Source: Distichodus sexfasciatus (taxonomy: Eukaryota > Chordata > Actinopteri > Characiformes > Distichodontidae). Taken from it: a DNA stretch of 64,000 nt. The notes under the pieces were generated by a model, which worked only from the letters and a program-made list of their open reading frames with translations, was not told the origin of the DNA and did no database searches. Within the stretch, counting starts at the first letter, position 1; every line of letters begins with the position of its first letter. This document shows positions 1 through 10,700 of the stretch, piece by piece. Both the position numbers and the translations under genes were made by a program. The stretch spans positions 256,501-320,500 of the forward strand of contig JAVGVS010000308.1 in assembly GCA_032718565.1 (NCBI GenBank). The letters run 5' to 3'.

Positions 1-1482
1 CTGGAGTTGGAAAGATTCCCTCTGAAAGGAGAAGGCCTTCTCTTTGGGAACTGTTCAGAGAGCAATTTCCCGCAGATGCTATCAGAGGCAGGGTTGTTTG
101 TGGTGAACCAGAGGGAAGCCGATTCTAAAGTCAAGCCATTGCTAGCTTGTTCGGAGAACATCAGCTCCAGTGCAGTCTTAGTTGAGGCTGTGTTTGAGGA
201 GGCATGTAAATATTACCAACAGAGAAGCCTTAGCAGCACTCAGCTAACTGTTGAAAAGCTCAAAAAGGGCGGGATGTTTCAGGCTCCCATCTCACTTGCA
301 GCCATCATCAGGGATTACTTGAAGAACCAGAAGGCGGAATCTGCAGGGAAAGATTCCATGGGATGCGAGAAACTGTTCAGCTCTGTTGAATCTGAGCTCA
401 AAAGTCTTGTTGCATTGGAGGACATTAAAGCGTCAGTAGTAAAGGCATCTGAGAAAGATCTGAAGATTTATTGCGAGATGCTGCTTCAGCAGGAAATCCG
501 CAGATTGCTCAGCTCAGAAGTAGATAAGGAAAACCTTCAATACCTAAATGGTATCTTCTGCATGTTCCCCACGGAGTCCTGGCAAGCCATACAGACTATT
601 CTCCAGCTCAGGTGCAACGGCGAGGGCTCATTATTATCTAAGGCTCCTGCTGAACTATGGAAGATTGTCCTAAGCCCCATCCAAACTACGGCCAACTATA
701 CCCACTGCAAAGGCGAGCAGAAGCATGCACCAGCAAATATTGTACTCCCTGTCTTTGAGCTGTTGTGTCACTCCATCTTTAAGTTCCAGCCCAGCTGGCT
801 CCCCAGATTTCTGGAGCTGGCACAGCAGCAGTCGGGTTCCTCTTCCACATCCTCCTGGAGTTACGGTGTAAAGGAGAGCTCTGAGAGCCTTCCGCTATAT
901 AAGCGGGCCCTTACTGCCCTCCCTTGCAGTGAAGGTTACCAGGACCTGGAGGTGGAGCTGTTGTTGTGTAGCCAGCGACCAAATGCAGTAATGCAGGCAC
1001 TACGCATCCTCATTGGGCTTGGCAAGTGGGATCGTGTTACCCAAGTGGCAGAAAAGTTCTGCCACCAAAGCCCCCTTCTTAACAAGGAGATTTTCACCAC
1101 CCTTTTATGTGAAGTGGCCCAACACAGAGACTTGGATCCCTATTTGGACTTACTCTGGTCCCTTTGCCCAGAGGACATGACCGTCACTGGGATTCTTAAC
1201 ATGGTTCTAAAAAACTTGCCGCCCGGCGCTCAGTCCTTGGAGCCCTTCCAGAGGAACTCTCAAGGCATCCAACTGACTGTCGGTCTCCTGAAGCCTCTGT
1301 TGACTAAAGTTCTCCAGCGGGAGAGCAAACCCAATCAGAGGTACGCAGACATCCTCCAGTCACCCGGCCTTCCGCCCCCAACACCTCCACGGCAAGTCAG
1401 AGAGCAGGCAGATGTCAACACTGAGCTGGACTCTGACCTAAAGGAGAAGTCTCCAACTGGGTCTCACTTTAACTTGGCCTGA
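1..1482 (+). CDS. hps6: hps6, C-terminal part (5' end outside window)
   Basis: BLOC-2 subunit HPS6, which acts in biogenesis of lysosome-related organelles (melanosomes, platelet dense granules). The frame is open from base 1 to the TGA at 1480-1482 (493 residues), so the start lies upstream of the window. Recognised from conserved segments: FEEACKYYQQRSL (human FEEACGYYQRRSL), PVFELLCHSIFKFQPSWLP with FLELAQQQ, LPLYKRALTAL, and the C-terminal YADILQSPGLPPPTPPR (human YEDILWDPSTPPPTPPR). Human HPS6 is 775 residues, so roughly the last two thirds is visible; the N-terminal beta-propeller-like part is missing. There is no intron, as expected for this single-exon gene, and no frameshift. The C-terminal tail after PPTPPR is about 25 residues longer than in human. 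The gene faces the prominin gene convergently. Confidence 0.96.
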   Translation: MELERFPLKGEGLLFGNCSESNFPQMLSEAGLFVVNQREADSKVKPLLACSENISSSAVLVEAVFEEACKYYQQRSLSSTQLTVEKLKKGGMFQAPISLAAIIRDYLKNQKAESAGKDSMGCEKLFSSVESELKSLVALEDIKASVVKASEKDLKIYCEMLLQQEIRRLLSSEVDKENLQYLNGIFCMFPTESWQAIQTILQLRCNGEGSLLSKAPAELWKIVLSPIQTTANYTHCKGEQKHAPANIVLPVFELLCHSIFKFQPSWLPRFLELAQQQSGSSSTSSWSYGVKESSESLPLYKRALTALPCSEGYQDLEVELLLCSQRPNAVMQALRILIGLGKWDRVTQVAEKFCHQSPLLNKEIFTTLLCEVAQHRDLDPYLDLLWSLCPEDMTVTGILNMVLKNLPPGAQSLEPFQRNSQGIQLTVGLLKPLLTKVLQRESKPNQRYADILQSPGLPPPTPPRQVREQADVNTELDSDLKEKSPTGSHFNLA

Positions 1483-3100
1483 CTTTCTCAATCAGAGATT
1501 ATTTCACTCCTTACTGACTGGTTCATGCACATGACCTCTGTGTTATATGTTATTTGATTTTAAATTGTGCAAAATGTGATAAGGAGTCCCAAATGAGTAC
1601 CGGCTTTTAGTATTGATTGTTTTGCAGTGAAAAGCAGTTTGAGCATTTGGTTACATAGACTCTAAACTTGGGGTATGTTAAATATTTTTCTTGTGGTCTC
1701 ATTTCTTCAAAGTAACATTTTAAGACTTTTTAGGTAAATATTGTGTTTTCTGTTCATTTTTAAATGAAAATATGAGCGTCCTTATTTCACATATTGCATA
1801 CTTGTGGTTGGTCCTTAATAAGGGGATAAAAAGTCAAGAATGTTACTGTGTTGCATAATCTTGAAGCAGCTTGCAGGGACATTAGATCAGCCTTCTATCT
1901 CCTGTCATTAAACATTAATACTTTTACACTACATTAAGAAAAAAAAATATATATATATATTGTCAGTTAAATGTGCACCATACATCAGATCAATTCTGTG
2001 ATGTCACTGACATCCTAAAAGAGCCTAGTCATTAATGAGGTGAGCATGCAATAATATGTGGCAGTGTGTCGTATTAAAAAGAGAGAGAGAGAGAATATGA
2101 CAGAGTAAATGCCTGAGTAAATAATAAGATATAAACCTTTATCACGGTTAATTATGAACCGTCTGTATTGACTTTAGAAATGCATTGTATTTCTAAACAC
2201 TTGCCATTATTAAAGTTGTACTGAAAAATAATTAAAAGATGATTGTAAGCACAGTGTAACGGATTTGTCTGTTATGTCTGTTTTACAGTTTTGCGTTCGT
2301 AAATGTTGTGTTTTATGTACTGAAAGACCATATTGTCTGTATAACTGTTGACACTGTCTTTTTATATGACGGAGGCTCGCTGGCATCATTACTGTCTACA
2401 AGCTTGTAAATGTAGTGTCGTCCCAGGCAAACGTATAAATTATTTATTGACACCATAGTCAACGAAGCCTCTCCACTTACTGATAATCAGCTTTATTTCC
2501 TCCCCCATAGACGGCAGTAGTTGCTGTAACACCAGCAGACTGTGGTGCAGGTCTCAGATGGTGATACAGGCTGTGTACTGCAGAGATTTTACACACCAGG
2601 TCCATTTAAATCCTCCCACTGCATTCCATAGGCCTAAGCAGCAGCAGCAGCAGCAGCAGCCCTCACTGCCCTGACTTAAATTGAATTTGCAATAAATTCT
2701 ATTAAGAAGCGAATGACATTGACTAGTTTCAGAATGAAAAACACTGGACAGACTTGTGCCTCGCTGCTCTGGATCAGTAACTTGATTTTAAAGGTTCACT
2801 TTTTCATTGCATGACCCAGGTTGCTTGAACAGTAATGCTTGTTTTAGGTTACAGTGCAGTGCATTTTGCTAGGAGCAGAAGGTATAGTTATTTAAAGAAT
2901 TGAGACGTGTGGTTATATGTTTAATGCCTCATTTCTTCGTATGTTGTACAAAGCTTCTCAAACCTTTTTGCAGTGTTCTTATTATCATTACATGTACTAG
3001 CAAACCGCGATGCATTTAAAGTATGTTTGGTCAATACTTAATCTCTACTGAAATCTTGACTAATGCCAAAGTAAATAAAAGTGTCTAATTAACTACATAC
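1483..3100 (+). other. hps6: probable hps6 3' UTR
   Basis: AT-rich non-coding sequence directly after the hps6 stop. AATAAA polyadenylation signals are at 2691-2696 and 3074-3079, and ATTAAA near 1908. It contains a short (AT)n run near 1950, a (GA)n run near 2083 and a (CAG)n run at about 2637-2660. Which signal is used cannot be told from sequence. Confidence 0.5.
2637..2660. repeat. (CAG)n trinucleotide repeat
   Basis: About eight tandem AGC/CAG units inside the presumed hps6 3' UTR; no reading frame is affected. Confidence 0.85.
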
Positions 3101-3898
3101 CATGAGGAACTTATTCTGTTTTGAATACAGTGTTAGAGACGTAGTTTCATCTAAATCTGTTAATTTAGTTTACTTGTTGCACTGTATGAAGTAAAGTTTT
3201 AAAATGAAAATTATTATTGTAAAGGTTGTAATTGTTCATTGGTATTTCCCTTTTGAAGAACTTACACAGTAAAGATTAATTGAGTTTGCCCTAGTAATAC
3301 ACATGGGCCGTTATTAATCCACATACAGGGTATTAACCTAAATATTAGGCACCAATCTGTTGGAACAATACCTTTGCTTACTAAAAATGTGTCTAGACTT
3401 TTTGAAAGCTCTTTCACTTCAGAATTTATAAGGGCTGGTGTTAGAGGGCTGCCCTAGCGAATGGGGCTCGCTGACCGAATGCCGTTAAGAGCAGAACAGT
3501 TATGTGTGGAATGCCGTAGCACTCTTCTAGCTGCCTTCTGCACTCCGATTTGCAGGTTGCTGTGAGGCGGTCGTGCTGGAGAAGGGGCCAGAAGTGAGTC
3601 AAAATAGACACAAAATAACAGCTGCTTTGCATTTTTCAGAAACGATCATCACGGCAGTTTGGTTCACAGAAGCTGTTTAAACTGTGGCACGGATCATAAG
3701 ACCCTGCAGACAGGACAAAAAGGGCAACGACTTTACAGCACAGACTCAGTGATCACATTACCGCCTGTTAAACTCTAATGCTTCTATTTCTGAGCTTGCT
3801 GCTTGCTTTTTCAGCAGCTTTTTGAAAGCCGCTGCTCTCTCCACTGTATTGATTGTTTCTAAATTTAAAATGAAGACTCAAAAATGAAGGCTGAAGGT

Positions 3899-3904
3899 TT
3901 TATT
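3899..3904 (-). terminator. candidate polyadenylation signal of the prominin gene
   Basis: AATAAA on the minus strand, about 760 nt downstream of the prominin stop codon. If used, the 3' UTR would contain the inverted SINE at 4164-4476. The 3100-3890 stretch between the two convergent genes shows no other feature. Confidence 0.4.
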
Positions 3905-4163
3905 GAGTTGGAGAAGAGGAAACTGATCTCGCACAGATAAATACAAAAGTAGTAAATATTTTTCCCTGATTGAAATGACAAATGTATTTTGCTTGCAGGA
4001 GGACCTCATATAGTGCCATAATGGAGATAATGAAAATAAAACACTAAAAAAGTCAAAACAACAAATTGTATGCAGTAACTTTAGAAAAATCAGCATAGTA
4101 CAGTACAACATGGTATAGGTTTTACCCACGGAATGGACGTCGTAGTGGGGTGAAAAGTGGGAC

Positions 4164-4476
4164 TGCTTAGTCCCAACTGGGGTCGCCGGGAGACCGGAGC
4201 CTATCCCGGGAATTTACAGGCGCAAGGCGAGGAACAACCCTGGGTAGGCGTCAACACACCGAAGGGCACGCACTCACACAGTCACACACACATTCACACC
4301 AATTTACAGTCGCCAATTAACCTATATTGCATGCCTTTGGACTGTGGGGGGAAACCCACACAAATACAGGGGATGCAAACAACACAGAAAGGCCCCACGG
4401 CCATCCCCGGGGTTCCAGCCCAGGACCTTCTCGCTGTGAGGTGGCAGCGCTAACCACTGCGCCACCGTGCCGCCCA
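4164..4476 (-). mobile_element. SINE family A copy (tRNA-headed)
   Basis: In minus orientation it begins GGGCGGCACGGTGGCGCAGT and carries pol III A-box and B-box-like motifs (GGTTAGCGCTG ... GGAACCCCG, a mutated B box). The body is the same as in the copies near 8.3, 14.4, 22.7, 31.8, 39.4, 48.6 and 52.8 kb. It sits in the presumed prominin 3' UTR. Confidence 0.8.
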
Positions 4477-4666
4477 TAGTAATATCGATAGCATGGCATG
4501 TCTGAGATGTGTACAATCATAAGGTTGTGTGTTGGGTGCCCTTGTCTTTCCAAGAGCTCAGGTCTCTCAGACGGTATTAATCTTTTTTAACCCTGTAAAT
4601 CTCCATCTTCAGTCCATTCTGAGGTCTTCAGTTCTGCAACAATCAAAATACAGCAGCTCTCTATTT

Positions 4667-4712
4667 TCAGAAAAGTTTGGCTCTCGGGATCGGGCTCATC
4701 ATTATGTTGTTG
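4667..4712 (-). CDS. prominin chain exon 21: C-terminal tail and stop
   Basis: Acceptor ctctgtaaag|C completes the GA left by the previous exon (Asp). It encodes NNIMMSPIPRAKLF then TGA at 4669-4667. The IPR-A-K-L end resembles the human PROM2 tail (IPRVTSLKL). Confidence 0.75.
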
Positions 4713-7700
4713 CTTTACAGAGGAGAGAAGAGTAAGAGAAGATTTGCTGTCAGAGTCATGCCTGTTGCTCCACGAGCCCTTATGTCTACGGTGTGATGTT
4801 TAGAGAACTCGTGCTAAATCTTTGTTGGCTGAAACAGAGAGGCTTACACATAACTCACTTACTCATAGGCATCAGAATGCTGCATCCGACGATAGAACTT
4901 GGCCAGTTTGACAGAGAAAATAATGCTGGGGATGAGCAAGATCATGCACCATCCCAAACTGAACCAAAATCCATTCTGGATAAACACACAAGAAAACTTG
5001 TCAAGTGAAAACCTAACAATTACAAAGAGCTTAATATCTTTTTACAAAGTAAAATCAGAATGTCCTACCAGAGAGTCTACCAGCTGGGTGCAGACGAGAT
5101 TTTCTGTAGCGTCAACAGCAGCAGCTACTGGACCACAGCGACCCACCTGCCCTGTGATCTGACACAAGGGACAACAAAACACAGTGACTCAAGATTATTT
5201 ATTTGCATCAAACACAGTATACAAGCAGAGCCTGACTAACAAGGAACGCACAACATCTAACCACTTGTCCATCTAGTTTTGAGCCTCTGAAAATAAAAAG
5301 TGAATAATGGCTGTAATTTCTGAAATCTTTATAATAGTGACGGACAAAGTTGAGAGTCTGTGTTTCAATTCCATCTCGCTTAATTTATAATCCATTGTGG
5401 TGGTGTACCGAGAAAAAATAGCTTAAACCTCTATGCCCTAACTATAGTGAAACATTAGCCTGGTTAACCTTTAGAGACTGTGCAAGTCATGTTAAATACA
5501 ACTGAGGGGAGTTCAAGTAAATAATGATGTAAAATATTATGAAAATAGAAAAAGATTAATGACAAAGTGGCCACAATTATACACTAACCAACAATTACTG
5601 GACATGTTTTACATATAAAGTGTATTTGTTAAAAATGATTAATCAATAAAAGATCAGATGAAAAGTTAACTCACCGTTTGGTTTGCCCAGGTAGCAAAGG
5701 CCTCAAAGATTCTCAGCTGGCAGTTTACAAACTCAGTAGTTTTCTGTAGAGAGATGTTTACTTGGTTTAATATTTCACAGTGCTCTTGATATCTAACCTG
5801 TAATTTCCCTGACCATTCTGATGTAACAACTTGGCCACAACGGAACATCAAAATGGTAGAATATGACCAAATATTAACACTTACAGTAGAGCAGCATCTT
5901 ACCTTTTTGACTATTTGGGTTGTGTTGTTGTTGAAAAAATCCTGAGCATATTTGACTTTCATCAGAACATCCCCAACAGAATTCTGAAAGATGGATTGTG
6001 GAAGATAAAACACTGTTAGAAAGTGCTTTGTAATAGCATGAAGACTTAATTCTACAGTTTTACATTTGTAAAGACTTTTAACTGTAAATTGGATTCTAAA
6101 AAACCATATCACAGTTTCATTATAATTACCCTTAGCAAAAAGTAGTATACTTGAAGTTCATTTTATTAAGTATGCTTGAGTATAAGTATAGCAAGTACGC
6201 TACGGACCATGTACCATGTACCTTGTAGTGTACTAGAGAGTATACTAATTTAATACTTCTTCGGACTAAATTTTTACATTTTTAAGTTTATAAAAGTATA
6301 CTTTAAGTATACTTTATAAGGTCATTTTAAGATTACAAAAATATACTTTTAGACTTTAGTAGACTTTCTTCATACTTATCAATATTAGTCAAGTATACTT
6401 CACTATACTATTCTTAAGCATATAAAATATAGTATATAAAAAGTAAACTTCAAGTATACTGCCTTAATTTAGTATATAATAAGTATACTCGTAGTACACT
6501 TGAATAAACTACTTTTTACTAAGAGTAAACTACATACAGCTGCGTAATTTAAATGAACAACAGTTGTTAATAAAGTCTAGCTTTAAGTTGAAGAACAGAC
6601 ATGGACTACAAATTACTGCTGCATGTCGCGCTGGATAATAGTTTGTACTAAATGCTGTAAATGTAAATGTATAGGTTGTGTAAAGACTTATTCTAACATA
6701 AACCTGAATGCAAGAATAATCAGACACAGTGGTAACTTACATTTATTTGTGATGCTATGACGCTCAAGTTGCCAATTATATCATTCAACTGCAACTGCAA
6801 AAAGAACGTAGCATAAGGAAAACTAATTGGACCGACTGATGCACGTAAAGAAATGATGAAAGAAATATGAAGACTGAAAATGCACAGTGGATACAAATGT
6901 CTACACACCGCTGTTAAAATATCAGATTTTTGTGAAGCAATTATCATTTTAAATCATTTTCACTCCACTATTTTTCACCTTCAATGCAATCTACAACCTT
7001 TACAGTTCAACTGAAAAAAATTGGAAGCGTAACATATAGGAAGTTGGCCCTGTGATCGGAGGGTCGTCGGTTCAAGTCCCGGATCGGTAAAAGTACCACC
7101 GAGTTACTCATGAGCAAAGTACCATCCCCAAGCACTGCTCCCCAGGCACTGGCAAAAAGCTGCCCACAGCTGTGCTGTGCTGTGTTCACAATGACATATT
7201 ATCACTCTTATCCAACTCATTTTAAACTGGAGCTGCATTTCCAGCAAGTTTTGTAGCTGCGGCGTGAAAGAAAACTAGTCGAGTAGGAAGACATTTGACT
7301 AAAATGCATTGAAGAGAATGAGGAAAGAACAAGGGGATGATAAAAGTAAGAAAAAGACGAGTGCGGGTTGAAACAGATTGAGACGTGTGTTCAGTGAGGT
7401 GGCCCAAAGTGTTGACTGTCGCGTAAAAAAAATTGCAAAGCTTGTGAGTCCCAAATCTCATGTATTCTAAATGGGAGAAAACGAATGGATTTATTTGGGA
7501 AAAAGAAAAGACAGAAAAACGGATAAAACGACAACTAAACGGCTGGTTTAAGCACGATTTCTGAAATTCGTAATTGAATCCTAACACAAGTGACCATCTT
7601 TTATCAAACTTACAGTGTGTGTAGAGGCAGTACAGAGCCAAACTGATGTCCAAACGGAAAAAGTGAATTTTTAAAATAACATGGGACCTCTAAAGTAAAT

Positions 7701-10700
7701 CAACATCTTGTACATAACTTAATGAACTTACCACCAGGGGTGTGATGGTTAAATTAATCTGACCCTGGATGTCTCTCAGTTGATTTGCTTCGTCCAGAAG
7801 GTTTTTTTTTATATCAGCATCCCCCTAAAAAGGTTTTAAAGTGAAACAAAATGTTAACTATCACACTCGTAAATTCATTCATTCATTCATTCATTCATTC
7901 TCTGATCCGCTGAATCCCAACCGGAGTCTATTCAGAGAACTTACGGGCACAAGGCACTAGTAAACAATTAACAGCAATTAAAGTCACTCAAAGTATTATT
8001 AATGATAAATAATACAAGGAATCAGAAATTAATTCCTCCTTTACTATAAAGAAGATGTTTAAAGAAATGATTATATTACATTTAAAAGTACATTTAAAAA
8101 GTTGGAAACTTGATCAGCTGTCGTAAAGACAAATTAACTGACATCATAAACGACCTGAGTGAAAGAGTAAAGAGCACCAGTGAAGTACATGTAAACTGTT
8201 TTGTAGACATTTTAGCCGTTTTTTTATGCTAAGTATGTTATCTATAAATTAAACAAAAAAACTATGACATATGCATTAATTCATTCATTATCCAAAATGC
8301 TTAATCCCAACTGGGGTCGTGGGGTGACCCTAATCCTAACCCTAACCCGGGAACGTACGGGCACAAGGCGGGGACCAACCCCGGGCAGGCGTCAACACAC
8401 CGCAGGGCACGCACACTCACACAATCACACTCACATTCACTCCATATGGGGCCAATTTAGAGTCAGCAATTAACCTATATTACACGCTTTTGGACTGTGA
8501 GAGGAAACCGGAGCCCCCAGAGGAAACTCCACTCAGAAAGAGTGCGGCCGACACGGGGATCAAACCCAGGGCCCTTTTGGTGTGAGGTGTATAAGACATA
8601 TAAAGATAATGATCTATTAAAAGAAAGGTCCAGTCACAGATTTCTCACCTGGTTGGCAGCCAAAGTACTCAAATTGTTTGCAGCAAAAAGCAAATTAATT
8701 CCTGAAACTGCATTCATCTAAAACGAAAAAAGTATATTTTACAAACGATCAAATTGCTCAATTCGATTTTTCACTTTGACATCTTCTCAAATCTACAACA
8801 TTCTTTTATAAGACTTGAAGTGTGATGAATTGCCTTCTGAACGAAGCTGCTGAAGTTGACACTGTTGGCTCTGTTAGAGAAGTCGAGCAGCTGATTCTGT
8901 GTTTGTGTGGTTAGCAGAGTGATCATGGGAAGAGTGATAGCGCTGTTGTCAAAGGACTGCTGCATTTGCACCGTGTACTGTTAAGATCAGAGCAGAAAGT
9001 GACATTTATTCTCAAAATACTGAGAAATTCTTAATTAAGGAAGTCCAATCAAATGTCAAGTGTGTGAAAAGAGACTTACTTTGGAGATATTAAGAAAGTC
9101 GTTGAGATCAATGATGTCCTGCAGATGCAGCGTGGTCCACAATGAGTTGTTCATCTGGCAGTTTCTGGGGATTAAGAGAGCAGACAAATAACATGTTAAC
9201 AACAGGAAAAATGAAAGACAAAATGCGCAGAGAAATACAACTTAATTATTAAACAGGAGTTTAAGAACATTAAACAAAAGCACAATAGTCACCGTGTTTC
9301 AGTTCTAATTATCCATCCGGTTCTTCTCCCCTTTTCTACGTTTACATTTACAGCATTTAGCAGACGCTCTTAATCAGAGCGACATACAACAGTGCAACTG
9401 TTCTTCAATTTGTAAAGCTAGTTTTCAAATCAACAAGTTATTTAAACCAAGTTACTGCCAAATACGTTACACACAAGTTTTTCATCTCACCTTTCTCACA
9501 TAATATCACACAATTCGAAACACACACATTCCCATATTAAATCATCTTCCTCACACCTGCACACTAATATACACCTCAAGTTAAGCTTAACTCAGCATGA
9601 TTTTACCATCAATCAAGAAACTAATTTGGGTGGAGGTAAAAAAAAAAAAATTAACTACCAAGTTTTAATGTAGGAAAAAGAGCAGTTTTTAAAGAGTTCT
9701 AAAGGCTGTAGAAGTGTTGAAAAAAATTGAACACTTGAAAAAAAGCCTATTTTTCATCTGCTTAACATCCAGTTAAACTTGTCTTAAACCAGCAATTTTG
9801 TGGATTTTAATGTCAACTCATTCCTAACAGCCACGTGTCTCATGTTTCATCAGGGAATTTACTGTTTTAACAACAAAGCTAGGTTAAAATATGTGTGTTT
9901 TGTTGTCATTTCTCCTGTCATCATATACAGTGTATGGACGAAACTTTATGGTGACTCACCTGTACACCTGACTGACCGTCAGGTTGCTTAAACCTTGAGG
10001 CAAACGGAGTTCTTGAACCACACGTGAATTGTCAATCAGCTGAGAAAAACACAAACACACACAATTTAATGAGATGGTAAATAATTTATATGAGTTCATG
10101 TGTGTACAGTCGTATAAAATACACCATCAGCCATAACATTACGATCTAGTATAGAATAGGTCTACAGCTATGCACTGTCTGTTCTGACACCTTTCTATCT
10201 GAACCATTGTTAACATTTTTCAGCTTGACTGTGTCACCAGTTTTCCTTCATTGGAGCACTTCTACGTTGGTTCTAACCACTAGGAACATCACACAAAAGA
10301 TGCTGGAGCTTTGGAGATTCTCTGACCCAATCGTCTAGCCTTCATCCCAATTTGGGCCTGATCAAAGTGTTTCAAATCCTCACCCTTGAAGCTAATGTGT
10401 CGTTCTGCTTCCAACACATCAACTTCAAAGATAAAATGTTCACTTGCTGCCTAATATATAGGGCTGCACGATTCAGAAAATCTCAGGTTTCGATTAGATT
10501 CAGATTCTTGGGCTCACGATTCGATTCAAAATCAATTCACGATTCATAAACTATTCACGATTCGATACATAGATGAATTTATTTCCAGATTGCTGTTTTA
10601 AATTACTTTTCCCATTTGACTGTGGCTGATCAATAAAAAAAATTACACTGAATTAAAGGTAGTTTACTGAATGTAATGCATATGTACGCATACTGACTGC

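Noticed and set aside
4859..4861. In-frame TAA as the prominin stop
   Set aside because: It lies within a strong donor (GA|gtaagt), and the downstream exon at 4712 restores a family-like tail in phase.
7869..7900. Short regularly spaced ATTC repeats resembling an array
   Set aside because: They are the simple-sequence tail of a SINE, not a CRISPR array or satellite.
8326..8346. CCTAACCCTAACC telomere-like repeat (also near 13085)
   Set aside because: Only two or three units, located in a SINE and just outside a hAT end; not an interstitial telomere.
8771..8833. Continuation of the frame past prominin exon 13 (AIHHTSSLIKECCRF...)
   Set aside because: No similarity to prominins and it ends at a stop; explained as intron after a GC donor.
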